From: Hofstenia miamia
Lineage: Eukaryota > Xenacoelomorpha > Acoela
Direction of reading: 5' to 3'
Assembly (NCBI GenBank): GCA_004352715.1
Contig: SCFE01000016.1
Span: 1,555,855 to 1,619,854 of the forward strand
DNA: 64,000 nucleotides
The notes beneath the pieces are model-generated. The model saw only the letters and a program-made list of their open reading frames with translations. It made no database searches and had not been told where the DNA came from. Below, piece by piece: positions 13,300 to 26,325 of this stretch. A program made the position numbers and the translations under genes. Position 1 is the stretch's first letter; each line of letters opens with the position of its first letter.

Positions 13300-13960
13300 C
13301 TTTGACTTCAAAGATCATATAAATGTGTTTCCTGTTTGATAATACGTCTTTGAGATAATTTGTTTAAGACATAATTGATATGTTTGTTCCATTTTAAGTA
13401 ATGGGAGATCCAGATTCCACATATTTTAATTGGTGAAACAATTTCGAGTGGGTCTGGAAGCCTTTTAAAATGAGGTTGACGAATTGTTTTCGAGTGCACA
13501 AGCTTGAATATGTTTGAATTATGTTGTAGACTGACTGTTGTAGAATGGAGTCAAAATCGTGACATCATCAGCATATCTTAAAAGGAAATTCTCTAATTGT
13601 TTAGATTGCAGGTCGCTTATGTAGATGCAAAATATTTGGGGACTTAATAGACTTAAGAGATATCCTTGAGGAACTCTACAATTGATTGGATAGTAGCTGC
13701 TGTAATGGCCACATGACCTAATTCGAAAAAATCCTTCCTCTAGGTAGTGAATGAAATTGGAGGTTCAATTGCAAGGGCAAAATTTGCTTAGAGACCATGT
13801 CAAAGCTTTGCTGAAGTCATCAGATTGTAGTAAAATTCCATTTGCTCAATTTTTTACTTGCCGAATAGTGGCATCAAGCATAGCGATCATAACGATTTCA
13901 GGAGATGATTGAGGTCGATAACTAATGCAAGTGCTTAAAGTGGCTACCATTAAAAAAATT
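13300..13960 (-). pseudogene. LINE reverse transcriptase fragment
   Basis: On the minus strand a continuous frame reads RVPQGYLLSLLSPQIFCIYI and then SDLQSKQLENFLLRYADDVT. The catalytic YADD (codons at 13565-13576) and the preceding PQG block are both present. Upstream (higher coordinates) DDFSKALTWSL (about 13795-13830) matches the D-F-S-K-A-F block in another frame, so frameshifts separate the pieces. Downstream, 13499-13308 encodes the thumb-region block (CGIWISHYLKWNKHINYVLN) seen in CR1-type non-LTR elements. The copy is broken but keeps its active-site motif. The ORF1 fragment at 17150-17600 lies on the same strand and upstream, so it may be the same element, split by later insertions. 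Confidence 0.75.
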
Positions 13961-14709
13961 CACAGCTTTGCTCAGTTTGTGTCTTGAAATGTTATTGACT
14001 TCATCTTTGATAGCTTTTTGAATTATCCCATTGCTATTGATCTTCTTTTATAAGCCTTACCCTTCAAAAAATCCCCACTATATTGATGACAAAAATCTCC
14101 AATGTCTTTCATTTTCGGTATAATCTAAATAGAGAATGCAATGTGACATTCTGGGTCAGCTTTCTTTTAATAATGCTATAAGCAAAGACGATATGGTTGC
14201 CATCTAAGGTATCCTTTTAATGCCACATGTGGTGTTAATCTTAGAATTAATTTTAGTATTTCTTTGGAAGATGCTTCATGTAGTGATTCTAACTGATTTT
14301 ATCAACCTAAGCAACTTCCTGAATTTTTGTATTACGAGCTGCTGTTTCCATGCACACAAACCGCTTTGTGTCATGTTTTTGTTGTGCCACTGCAAACGTT
14401 ATAATACCTAATTATACTTTTATATTAAATTCCAAAATATTCTTTCACAAACGCGGGACAAAACTAACAACATTCTATACTTAGTAACATACGTCATAAA
14501 TTAATATAATCAATAGTTACTTTATGGGTGCACCATATATCATTTTTAGCCTCAATTTATATATATATATATTTTCTAAGAATGAAGCCTTCCATGGGAT
14601 TCAAATGTGGATTCAAGCTTTTTGATGACTCATAGGTGTAGGACCAGCAGAGTGCATAGGCCATCCGATCGATCTGAACCAAAATTATTTCCCTCAGACT
14701 AAATGGAAT

Positions 14710-15102
14710 CAGGGTTGAAACCGGCCAGGTTGGCCCGGTTGGGTGGGACGAAATTTAGAAAAACCGGTCAAACGGCACCGATTCCGTAACGAACTTCAAA
14801 GAATAAATATTATTACTAAAAACGTCCCTGAACGCCATTTTTCAATTTCAGTTGTGACATCCACCAAATGCCAACTAATGTAGGACACAGTTGAATCGTT
14901 AGTTGTATAAAAAATGCAATGATGAACAAGTTGTTTTAGCATTGTATAATTTTTTCTCCTTTAAGAAAATCAATTAAATTTTTTAATCGTTATTGTTTGA
15001 AAAAGAAAAGATCGCATTCCAAAATTCTCAAATTCTTAGGACCATTACCGGTCATCAGGTCTGTTGGTTTGGGTGCACAATTCCTGACCGGTTCTATCGC
15101 TG
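14710..15102. mobile_element. Non-autonomous hAT-like element (393 bp)
   Basis: The left terminus CAGGGTTGAAACCGGCCAGG (14710-14729) matches the inverse of the right terminus (CAGCGATAGAACCGGTCAGG, ending 15102) at 15 of 20 positions. Flanking 8-mers AATGGAAT and AAATGAAG agree only partly (5 of 8), consistent with an old insertion. The subterminal DNA has repeated CCGGT/CCCGG words. There is no transposase frame. Confidence 0.58.
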
Positions 15103-17149
15103 AAATGAAGCCATCCGAAAAGTTGTTGATGATAAAATTACGTTTCTGGATGTCTTAGATGACTCAAATTCAACAAAACTGTATCTTTTAATGAATTTTT
15201 TTCTGCAAAATACGATCGTTGCATTCAAATCGGTTAAAAGCATCTCAATTTTTTTGAATTAAATTCCCATGTTCTTCTTAACGAACATGAATTATTTCAA
15301 GTAAATATGGTTTAAAATAATAGCCGTTCCATGTTTTACTAAAAGCACTAGCAATCCAATTAAAACCGTAAGTCTATGGTTTTCTATTTGAAAGAGGCAT
15401 TGTATATTCAATGCAATCTGTCATTTGTATAATAGAGTTAATTGAGAGTAAAACAATTTTAGCACGTTTCAATTAATTCCAAAGCCAAATTCCATACTAA
15501 AAATGCATCCTGTAGTTTCTATCAATAAAATATTTAAGAATAAAGAGTTGCAATTCTTAATTTAGTATAAGCAATTTCACTGAAAGTATAATACAATAAT
15601 ATTTATCAGGATATCAGTATCCGAATGTACATTATATTTATAATTGTGGACAAATAATGCTTTTAACTTGACAAAATTTTTAGATTTTCGAAAAATGTCT
15701 GTTTGGGTCCTAGTGTTTTTTTTCAATGTTTAATTTTTCTTGAGTAAAATATTAAGAAAATAATTCAAGAAGCATCTATAGGCTTTAACAATGTTCTTAC
15801 ACAAACTAAATAAAAGATTTTCATTTTTGTTTTCTTAGATTCATAACATAATACTCCTACTGCACTCATAGTATGCGAGCTGTAGACAAGCAATTCTCCC
15901 AGTTTGGGATGAATCAGTTTGAGCCTGTGTATTTCGGGCATATCAAAACTTTATCTACACTCTATATGTAAGCAAAATTTGCATTAAATTTAATAGAATG
16001 GGTTAGCAATGACCACAAATACATGTAGAAAAATATATAACAAAACTGAGATCAGAGCTTCGAGAGAAAACAAACCTCAAACTTTCGAAAAATTATCAGT
16101 CGTAATTAATCTTGTATTATGAAATTCTTGAAAAGTTTATTGAACTTGGTCTTTCCCTGTTCCTTAGTGACCTCAGAAGATTAAATCAGATATAAAGAGT
16201 TTTTGGTCTACTTGCCAGCAAAGAAACATCGAAGAAGAACCTTTCAAGATAATTTCGAAAAGCACAATCATTTGCTACAGAATATTGTGTGCAACATAGA
16301 TTATTTGCAGAGTCCATAACTTGAACTATGCTAAGGTTTCTATAGTTTCTTAGTGCTATTGAACTGGTTGAAATTGAGCAAAACAGGGCTTAATTGGTTC
16401 TGTTATATAGTTCTAAAATCCTTTTTTGGAATTTTGAAAAGTGATCTTTTAAACCATAAATTTGCATTTCGTATATTACTAAAGGTAATTTCTTAAAAAT
16501 GTAAGCAGACACATTCAAAGAGAACGTTTTTTTGCAAATATGCATCCTAATACGGTATTTACAATGCATCTTAAGTGTATTTAAAAGAATAGAGCAAACG
16601 TGTTGAAAAATTCAAATTTCATTTTGCTATTAATAATGTAATAGTAGAGATGATATTTTAAAATGATTCTGAAGTTTCTAGAAACTATGGATTCAAAATA
16701 TTTGAGAGGTGGTGTAGTGCAGTGCAATGAAAATTGTTATAGAACAAATATGGGACAATAAAATATCGTAAGTAGTTTTGCAGTAGCATTTTTTAGCAAG
16801 CCACTTCCATCTCTGATCTAAATTACCTTTTTTGATGCTTTATGCTTTATATTCTTAAATTTAGGCTTTATCCATTCATGAGCTTTATTTGTAATTTTTA
16901 CTACATGCTTAGGATATATTGCATTACTTTGGTTTAATCATACATATTGCTAATACATGTATGTAAAAAGTGATTTCAATTATAGCTTTGTAAAGATAAT
17001 TCAACATTTTCAATTGATTTTATAGAAATGTTACACTCATTTGATTTCCAAGATTTGCCAGTTTTAGTGGAGTCTTATAACTAATCGAGTTACTTAATGA
17101 AATACGATCTAACTTATTGAATCATCTTGTTCTACTATTGATGTCAGTT
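15103..17149. other. No gene recognised
   Basis: Unremarkable AT-rich sequence between the hAT-like element and the LINE ORF1 fragment. If the minus-strand ORF1 and RT pieces are one LINE, its endonuclease should lie here or just below 14700. I saw no endonuclease motif. Confidence 0.55.
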
Positions 17150-17600
17150 GCAATATTCTTGCTACGATTTTTATTGGGGCTTTAATGAAGTCAGCAGCAA
17201 AAATTAATCGATCAAAGTTTTCATCTTGTTTACGAATATTGCTTACACATGCTAAAGCTGATTCATTAAACTAAAAATGAAGACAATGTATAATACTTGG
17301 GAGGAGAGGTCTATGTGCAGCAATCGTAAACATCTGATATCTATAATACTCGTTGAATCAAATGCAAAATGAGATACTACCTGTTTGGCATGTTTCATAT
17401 CTTTCATTGATCTTTGCCAATAATCTGTGTCTTCTTGCTGTTCTGGTATTCCCATTATTCTTAAGTGGGTTCTATAACATTCATCTTTTGAAATAGAAAT
17501 TAACTCTCTAGTGGAATTCATCTTTTTTAGCTCAGATTTAGGAGCTTCCGTTTTTCTAGATAAAGTAGAAAAGAACTCTTCTCAGTTCTTGCAATTGAAA
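17150..17600 (-). pseudogene. LINE ORF1-like fragment
   Basis: On the minus strand, after a charged stretch (STLSRKTEAPKSELKKM), the frame at 17521-17252 has HLRIMGIPEQQEDTD, then KQVVSHFAFDSTSIIDIRCL and HIDLSSQVLYIVF. The order R-I-x-G-[IL]-P-E, then a helix, then a D-x-R-R-L-G-like segment, then a P-I-L-V-x-F-like segment is that of the RNA-binding ORF1 protein of many non-LTR retrotransposons. After a frameshift near 17270 it goes on as ESALACVSNIRKQDENFDRL. It is a relic rather than a working gene. Confidence 0.55.
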
Positions 17601-18957
17601 TTGAATTTGAATCAGTTCTCATAAAATTTACTAGTCATTTTTTACTACATGTATTGCAAATTTTCACTATTAGGTTGCATTTTTAGTATCTCGAACTTAC
17701 TCAATTATCAAATACTTTTTCTTTCAACTTTTATAATATTTCCTCGTAATAAAAATTTTTTCATCTTTTATTATATTTAATAGATAAAGCCAAATTAAAC
17801 CCAACCTTTCAATTTCCAACGGAAAGAGGCCTCATTTCACCTAGAAATAATATAGGCTGCCATTGCAAAATCCACATTAGAAACTAAAAATCGAAATGAT
17901 CTTGAATTTGAAGAAATAATTATTCTTTCAAAATGGATCAAGCAACTTAAAATTTTGGTAAGACTTTTAATTAAATCTCAAAGCTCATACGCATAATGAC
18001 TTCAATGATTCTGTAAATACCAATGACTAATTTTTTGCAAAACCTTCACAAAGTTTGACATTTTTCAATTCACTTAGATACAATTTTTTGTGCCTAGTAT
18101 TATAAGACCCACTTCATGAAAACAAAATAATGGTTTTTGTCAATTATCAACTATCAGTACAGTACCTAGACCTACCACATTATATTTCATAGAAACTCAT
18201 TTTTGTTCTGTTTAATTTTATATTTGACAAAGGAAATTGTTTTGTTCTGAAGTCGACTATTGATTGGAGCAAAATAGCGTGCAATTGAAAAGCCTAAGCA
18301 AAGAATGTTAGAGAGAAAAATTATGTTGGTGTCCACAATAGATAGAAATTCGCGGCATGGCGTTAAAACTCATTTTGTTAGCATCAGCCAATTGGCAAAC
18401 AGTTGAACAACTTAATACAACATTTCATATACAAATGTCTGTCAATTCAAACTTGTGGAGAATATTGGTTATCCTACAATCGCAGTTTCATTTGCTTTTA
18501 TAAAATTACATTGTCTAGGTAATTACTAAATTCATTAAATTTTTGTAGACAGCGTTTTCGTCAGTTTTGTATGCACCATTCAAACACAAAATTTTGTTCT
18601 TTTTATAACCAACTGTCAACTCGTTTTTATTCATTATAATTTTTTCAATATTAAGTAATATGACATTGTCATTAGAGTTTTATATTGATTTTTGGGAAAA
18701 TATAGTTTTCTATGTCGAAATTATACATGTCCTTGCTTGAAGCTGAAGATAAAATTCTATTTTGAATTTATATAATTTTTTCTTACTATTGGTAATTTTA
18801 AAATCCACTTATATGTTGACATATTTTCTATAAATTTTGGAGTACTGGGAACTTGAGTTTTAATCAGTTCAATAAATATCTTTAACCCAATTTCTACTAG
18901 AGTTACTTTTGTGTAGCAAATAAAATCGGTTTGTCCGCATTTTTGAGGAATTTTATC

Positions 18958-19137
18958 CAAGCCTGTTTAGAAATATTTATTTGTTTCTGTTAATTTCTTA
19001 GATTTCAGTAAAATTAATCAACATTGGGTTGGGTCAAACGCATTAAAAGTTTAAGGTTATGTTGGGTCATTATTCATATTATGAATTTTGGAATTGGCTG
19101 GATTGGGTTAAAATATATTGAAATATTTACAGCCCTG
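18958..19137. mobile_element. Possible small hAT-like element
   Basis: The right edge reads inversely as CAGGGCTGTAAATATTTC. The left edge (CAAGCCTGTTTAGAAATATT) is similar if a 4-base insertion is allowed. The interior has four TTGGGT/TGGGTC words. The flanking octamers do not match, so the boundaries are weak. Confidence 0.25.
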
Positions 19138-21185
19138 GATTAAATGTCACTTTAAGATACACTCGTTGTCCTAATTCAAAATGAATCGCAGATGCTCTCC
19201 TGTCATACAATTAAAGACAAACCTTGATTTACACAGTAATAGCGAACACTTTAAAATTCGTCCATCTGAGGACTAGCTAAAATTTCAATAAAGTTTCGTG
19301 AAGCATTGTAGCTGATATTTTCAATGCGTTTGATAACGCTATCATTTGACCACAACTCAATGATGCAGAACCTTTTATTTAAGACCCAAATTATTGTTAG
19401 TATATACAGTGGAACCCGAAAATTATGTCGCTGAACTGCCCGAGTCTGAATACCAAATAGTAAGCGAGCTTTGACCTATTTGAATTTGATGAATAAATAT
19501 ATAACTTTAGACAATCTAGCCAAATCAGCAGTCACATTTTTGAAATAGTTTAATTGTAACATTAAAACAAGCTAAGCAAATCCAAAGCACTTTCTCGAAT
19601 TCTGATTGAAGTCTTATATTGGAGGGCTAATCCAATTTTTTCTGCATTATCATGTAAAATGATGGCTTTATGTAGACCTTAGCTTTTAATCTTCCAGTTA
19701 ACTCATTGGATATATCAATTCGGTTCTCAATATTTTTCAGTTAATTTGGTTATTTTAAATCGCATCAATCATATTGATTACATTGCATTATATCTATTAT
19801 TTTCAAAACTACAAAAATGTGCATGACACCAGGACCTACCAGATCCTGGGACCACACACACTATTAAAAAAAGAATTGATTATCTCATCTGCACAATGAA
19901 ATATCTAGACTGAAATATTTTCATAAGTCATAGACACTATATATGTGAGTAAAATTTCGCTACATTTTCTGCCCAAATCGCTGTGTTGATGGAAATGCTT
20001 TGTGTACTTTCCTACAAAGTCTTTGATTAGGCCTACTTTTATCTAATCTAGAGAAACCAATTCATACATGCTGATCAAATTAAGAGCTTCAAGGCACTAC
20101 AATGATTGTTTTTGAAAATTAGTCTCACATGCAAATTCACTCATGTTTACAAAATATTAGTTTGACTCTTTTCTCAGAGACTTACATGCCATGAAAGAAA
20201 TTCATACAATGTTAAAGCTCTTCCAATTAGATTCAAGAAATCGAATTTTGTCTTTGAAAACCGCTTTTTTAATATTTCAATTCCTTCTAAGGCCGGGCGC
20301 ACACGTCAGAGAGATGTTGCCTCAAAAGACAATTAATTTTTCCCTTGCAGTTGTGTGCAACATCTGTGTTTACAAAACATCAACACAATATTTTATAAAT
20401 ATACAGTTGATGATGTACATTTGTGGCTTAAATTGAAAAGTACTAATAGTAATAGTAATATTTCCTTTCTTTGTATAATCATTATATTATAGTGATTCAT
20501 ATTATCTAGGACAACTCAAGATGTAAGCCTTGGAAAACTATATAAAACATTTTTGCATTTAATAAATTTGAACAAATGATTTGTATTTGTAAATAAACCC
20601 AAAAATGTGGTTGTATTGGCGAACCTACATTATGGACTTTTAATCTTAAAACTGAAATGTTGTAAAACAAGGTTTGAAGTTATAGCATAAGTCTAATTTA
20701 AAAATTATTTGTAATATACCTCGTCAGGAACATTGATTTTTTCATTCTGATAGGAATTCAAATATTCAAGTAGGAATTTTGCTTAACTACTATAGAATAT
20801 CCTAATAAAATTTGTTTTATATATTAATTTTAATTTTTTAAAAAGCCTTTTCTCAATGGATAAAAATATATAACAATTTTACACACTTTGAGAAATACAT
20901 GCTGGTACAGATAATAACAATTAATATATCAATTTTATGCATTCTCAAGTAATTGATGACGCCTACTAACTTAATTATTTCTGTCAATTGGTCAATTGAT
21001 ACTTTTTTAAAAAAACAAATTAATTGAAATGCTTTGTAGAAATGTATATTCGCAAGGCTTTTTGGTCAAAAATTATATATTAGATTGTTCTAAATTTTTT
21101 GCATTTTCACTAGCAAGCGTTTTATGTAGCTATGCGCTTCAAATGTTTCTTAGTACTGCTATGCCAATTTGTGTACTAGAAGCTC
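19138..21185. other. No gene recognised
   Basis: AT-rich sequence with only short chance frames. Confidence 0.6.
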
Positions 21186-21205
21186 TATATATATATATAT
21201 GTATA

Positions 21206-21243
<38 letters not shown>
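21186..21243. repeat. (TA)n microsatellite
   Basis: A near-pure TA tract with two TG interruptions. It lies just before the first copy of the 207-bp repeat at 21256. Confidence 0.95.
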
Positions 21244-21245
<2 letters not shown>

Positions 21246-21255
21246 AGTAACTTTT

Positions 21256-21462
21256 TATTGCAACATGTTTTGACAACATTGTTTTCATTTTCAGGCCTTT
21301 GGAGAAATGTTCCTGAACTTTTTCATTTAGTGATTCCGATCTTCAAAATATATTTAAATTTTTGTGTTTTCACGTTAACAACCTTTGTGGATTGACTGAT
21401 AAATTGGTAGTAAAACAGTTATATTTATTATAGAAGGTTGTTATATTTGTTTCATTCTTCGT
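21256..21462. repeat. 207-bp direct repeat, copy 1
   Basis: This recurs at 22489-22695, with no mismatch seen. This copy runs on into unique DNA at 21463. Nothing coding is seen in it. Confidence 0.9.
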
Positions 21463-21593
21463 TCAGTAAGAACACATACACTGTAGCATGCATTTAAAAT
21501 TTGAAGTTGCCTCGAAATTTTAAGTTGTATACATTGACATTCCCCTCTACCAACATTGATTGGGAGACTGGTAAAAATATGAGAATTTTACAG

Positions 21594-21627
<34 letters not shown>

Positions 21628-22423
21628 CTATTATTATCGGTAAATTTAACATCAAGTTTTTTCTAATTGGTTCCCTCTATTTAATGGGGATTTACCATTT
21701 ATTTCGAACTACCTGAATCGATTTCTCTGAGGAAAATCGTGATTAAGTAAATAACAAAACGGAGACAAAATTTTATTAAATAGCATTGAGATAAATAGAA
21801 TAAGTAATGGCCAATCGAGTTGCTTTGAATGAGAAGGTGTTTATGAGATATGGTGACTTCATTAGCGGATAATGAATTGATAAAATTCTTTGAGTGGATT
21901 GCATTACAAAGTCTGCTAACTTTTGACTTGCTTATGATTAATTTGATTTACCCCTAAGTACTTATAGACTAATAGTGTATTTGAAATGTAGTGTTTTATG
22001 TGTTGATATACTTATTAATTGATTTGAATAGACGTTCTTTAAACATAATCATAATCATCTATTAAAACAAGAGTTCACTAATAGAGGATTATTCAGTTTA
22101 ATAGGTTTATATTAAATACATGACCGGAACAAAAATCCCGTTTTTTGATATCGATTTAGCCGGTGCATTTACTCTTACTTCACTTATTCAATTTTTAAAT
22201 TTTTTTTGTTTTTTAGAAAACTTTTAACAAAAAATTTTCCAAGTTTACTTTGAGTAAATATAAGAATTACATGATTATATATATATATATATATATATGT
22301 AAATGTTTAAAAAATGAACTATCATCTTGATAATACTTGTGTAATACTTTTGGCTATATGTACTTCTAGCTTTGACATATATTACAAATTCAAAAAAATT
22401 TGATTTACTTCGAAATTTTGATG

Positions 22424-22425
<2 letters not shown>

Positions 22426-22488
<63 letters not shown>
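22426..22488. repeat. (TA)n microsatellite, about 63 bp
   Basis: An uninterrupted TA tract between a unique stretch and the second copy of the 207-bp repeat. The join is probably an assembly slip through the TA tract. Confidence 0.95.
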
Positions 22489-22493
<5 letters not shown>

Positions 22494-22695
22494 CAACATG
22501 TTTTGACAACATTGTTTTCATTTTCAGGCCTTTGGAGAAATGTTCCTGAACTTTTTCATTTAGTGATTCCGATCTTCAAAATATATTTAAATTTTTGTGT
22601 TTTCACGTTAACAACCTTTGTGGATTGACTGATAAATTGGTAGTAAAACAGTTATATTTATTATAGAAGGTTGTTATATTTGTTTCATTCTTCGT
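22489..22695. repeat. 207-bp direct repeat, copy 2, ending at an N
   Basis: Identical to 21256-21462. A single N follows at 22696. The next ~32 bases (22697-22728) repeat 22396-22427 from just before the TA tract. The second copy is therefore most likely a misassembled insertion. Confidence 0.9.
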
Positions 22696-22696
22696 N

Positions 22697-24047
22697 AAAT
22701 TTGATTTACTTCGAAATTTTGATGAAATTTGGTACGAACATTTTTATTCTAAGCCATAGGATCAAATTGATAATAATGTATAGTGGTTTTCAAGTAAACG
22801 CTAAGTTGAAAAATATATTATGGCAATGCAAACCTGGTAGCATTATGCATAATTTTTAGCTAAGATACAGCTGTACAGATCTCTACTAACACCGAGTGTT
22901 TTTTTACGAATACATATATATCTTAAACATTAACTTTAAATTTATACGCAATTGCACTATTTATAAACATTTATTAAGCAGGATGCCGGATTATTTTTAT
23001 TGAATTTGATTAAAAATGTTAAAAGGATTATAATCTTAGCTTTGCATTTAATGAAATCCCTTCATTACCTCCTATCATTTTAAAAATGTTGAATTCCTGA
23101 ACACTTCTCATTTGTAGAAGTTGCTCATTATTTAGGAAATCAAAGCAACAGCAATAAATGAAATGACAAAGTAGTTTAATTGTATCGGTAAGATTAGTTT
23201 TCTAAAGCTAGAGAGCTTCTTAATCACCTTGCATCAAGAAAACAACATAGCTCTTTTAAAACATATCTGGGAAAAATTGTTATACATTACATTAGAAGTT
23301 CCTTAAGATTTATTGGAAATGCTTTCTCATTGATTCCTGCTGATTAGCTTGATGTTATCAATAAGGCCATAATATTAAAATTGTATCATTTTTCAAGTTT
23401 TCAAATACATCGAAAATTATTTGTTTGTTATTCAGTTATTCCTAAGTTTTTAAGTATTTAAAAAAGAAATGATTCAAATGTGTAACTATTAAAATGTTGT
23501 TGCTGTTTATGTCTTTTTGTCAAAAAATTTCCATGACATTCATTAAATCATTGCCACAAAGAAGTTTTCTAGTTTTATTATTATATTGAGGAAGATTTTA
23601 TAATTAATTATATTTCTGTTTTTATTACCAATCAGTGCAATGCTTTAAAAACTCCGAAGAGGTTTCTCCTAATTCTATACTAGCTATAGCTGATACATGC
23701 TTAATAGTGCTTTTATTAACAAAATTACGTTTTTGAGAAATGTAAACAAGATAGTATTTGTAAGGACAAATTTCTAAATTTTCATGCTCTTAAAATTCAC
23801 GCTTTCATTCATTTTTAATATTGACATAGATGTTGAGTTATTTAAAGTGATATAAAATAATAGTAGTAGATAAAGCATTAGAAGTTACTACAATACATCA
23901 AAACAATTACGCAAACATAGAATAAAACCGAATGCCTTCATTTAATTTTAGTGTTGGAAATCGACGCGAGAATTATTTCTAGTAATTTACCATCTCCGCT
24001 TTTCCAAGGATCGCGCATCCTTCCTGAATTTCTTGTTATATTCCCAA
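22697..24047. other. Upstream region of the anoctamin gene
   Basis: No further exon or open frame is seen. The final 60 bases before the CCAAT box become richer in G and C (TCCAAGGATCGCGCATCC). Confidence 0.55.
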
Positions 24048-24070
24048 CCAATGGCGTTGGTAGAATATAA
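24048..24070 (+). promoter_or_regulatory. Candidate core promoter of the anoctamin gene
   Basis: A CCAAT pentamer sits at 24048-24052 and an ATATAA box at 24065-24070, about 50 bases before the start codon at 24121. The local sequence is visibly richer in G and C than its surroundings (for example the GCGC pairs at 24071-24074 and 24087-24090). A TATA-like box here would place transcription start near 24095-24100, giving a short 5' leader of about 20-25 bases. The spacing is plausible for an animal promoter, but in AT-rich DNA an ATATAA box occurs often by chance. No transcript evidence is available. Confidence 0.35.
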
Positions 24071-24120
24071 GCGCAGTTTGCTTTTTGCGCTTATTTTTTT
24101 GTCGTTTCCTTAATATTATT

Positions 24121-24232
24121 ATGAGCTCTAATGGAGAGAGTCATGAATTAGACTGCTTAGTTTTTCAGGAGGAGCGAGCCTTCCAAACTTTGGATCCTGG
24201 CGTCTACTTTAGAGATGGTCGGCGGAAGATCG
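24121..24232 (+). CDS. Anoctamin (TMEM16) family gene, exon 1, N-terminus
   Basis: This is the first coding exon of an anoctamin, a family of ten-helix membrane proteins that act as calcium-activated chloride channels or lipid scramblases. It encodes 37 residues plus one base: it starts MSSNGESHELD and ends DPGVYFRDGRRKI, which matches the conserved [YF]FRDG[KR]R[KR]I motif that opens the N-terminal cytoplasmic dimerisation domain (Anoct_dimer). The ATG at 24121 is the first in-frame start after a TAG at 24061-24063. A strong splice donor (G|GTAAGT, 24233-24238) follows in phase 1. Exon 2 at 54123 starts in the matching phase and continues the conserved motif. The acidic, low-complexity start is normal for this family's variable N-terminus. 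The motif fits the ANO1-ANO7/ANO9 clade better than ANO8/ANO10. The exact paralogue cannot be told from this much sequence. Confidence 0.85.
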
Positions 24233-24745
24233 GTAAGTCGATATTTTAACTTTCTTATAATTACCTAAGTAAACGCTTAGATTTATGAAACCGATTATTA
24301 TATGGATTGCGATTAATTCGATTGAATTTAAGTATTAATTTATGCATAAGTTTGCGTGAGAAAATTAGAAAATTAGTCTATCATTTATCACACTTCTGTT
24401 CCAACCTATATTTCACATTCATTTACTATTATCATCTTGATACAATCCTACTCTCACACAATTTAAAAAATGTCCTAGGTGTCGCTTTCTGTATACATAT
24501 TTAAACATTATGCCTTACATGTAATATACTATTTTTAATTGGCTGAAGACTAGTGCAAGGAAAATTATTATATTCAGCGAATTTAGACAAATAGTACTTT
24601 CTGTTTTAAGCATAAGGGTGCGGGCTATATAATAACCAACTGTTTTTGTCTAAATACAAGTCTTGCAAAGTAATAGGTGTGTAGCAATTTTTTTCATTAT
24701 TATATCCGGTTTTTTGTGAAAACAAGACGTCTGAAATAGAAACTT

Positions 24746-24786
<41 letters not shown>

Positions 24787-26189
24787 ATCCATGTTATATT
24801 AATATTTGTTAAATTCATCGGTTTCTGTCTAAGGCTAAAAATTAATGATTGAAGCTAATTAGTAATTAGACTGGTAGACCTCTGATATAATGCTTGGATT
24901 TCCCTTAGTTTTTCATTGGACTTTTTGGCTTTTGTATAGAAACCTTGTGGCAAGGTTCTTCACCTTTCGATTCGCATTTAAGTATTTTTCATAAAAATCG
25001 ATTTATTATTATTATTATTTATAATTTCTTTAAGGTGATACTTTATATTCATTTAAAATCATTCAGTTTCCAACATTAAAAAGGACTCTTAACTAGACTA
25101 GTAAGTTAATAACAGTTTAAAACTACTTTACCTAGCTGTTCAAATTTCATTTCTTTTACAATAATAACTAAGTTAGCACTTTGATGAAATGTTTTAAGTG
25201 TAAAAATTCTCTAGTGACGTAGTTAGTGTTATTTACACTAAGTGAAATATGATCAAATCCAATGTGTGTTGCATCTTCCGTCGTTTGGAATTAGTTTGTC
25301 AATTTCATACAAACATGCAATTTAAAAAATTAACTTTTATTTTAACAAAACATTATAGCATAATATTGACGTATTTTCGAATCCCCTAAGGGCTTGAAAC
25401 TATAAAAAGTTCAAAAGAAAACACTAAAAATCCTTGTAAAAAACATAATCGATAGCACATGAGCGTCAAAGAATTTAACACTCAAACGATAAATCTGAAA
25501 TTCGATTGAAACTGAATGTGTTCTGCACTGCATATACCCGGTAATTATGTATTGCTTTGTAGCTTATTTAACTACATGCTTACATATATAAAACAGTTAT
25601 AAAACAAATAACAACTTATCACTAGTAAGTATACGTTAATCATTACTTTATATGGCTTTGTATGAGAAAGTATATTGAATTATTACTACCAGTTTAATTA
25701 CCACACTTTTTACAAATTGTAACATATTTGAAGTAACTATTATATATTTGTTGCAATAATGTGACGATTCTAATTCTATTTCATTAGAAATTCTTAAGCA
25801 CGTACATTGAAATTATGAATTTTGCTTCATTTTTTTACTACCACCTTAAATAATGAAGTTGTAACTACAACCCTTTATATTGGTAATTTGTTGTGAAAGT
25901 GTCATTAGTTGAATGTTTTGTAAAGATAACAGTTTTTGTAGGATTCATTTTCAAAATTATATTGATGAATTATTGAGCTAAAAGTTTATGATCTGGCAGT
26001 TGGGTCAAATGAGACACAAAATAAATTGATACTTAGTCTGTTTCTACAAGCACCATCAAGCATGCCATCAATTACCTTCAAATTTAAATTATGTGTAGTT
26101 TTGCAAGTGCTTGTGAATTCATGAATATTCAAATATCAGAAATTGTCGTTTCAAGAGATCCACAACTCTACCATCCGCTGATCATTACC

Positions 26190-26325
26190 TAAGAGAAATC
26201 ACCCCCAAGAGAAAAAGTTACGCCACAGAACGTCTGTGTGACATTTTTAAATACGTTTCCGGAGCGATATCTTAAAATATTTCAGTAGCCAATCTGTAAG
26301 TCAGATGTAATTTTTTGATTTATCT
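26190..26325. repeat. Diverged direct repeat flanking copia-like scrap, left
   Basis: The segment has the words GAAATCACCC, AAGTTACGCCACAGA, TTTTTAAATACGTTTCC, GATATCTTAAAATATTT and GTAAGTCAGATGTAATTT in order. The same words, diverged, occur in the same order at 27315-27475. This is a paralogous repeat in direct orientation. Confidence 0.6.
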
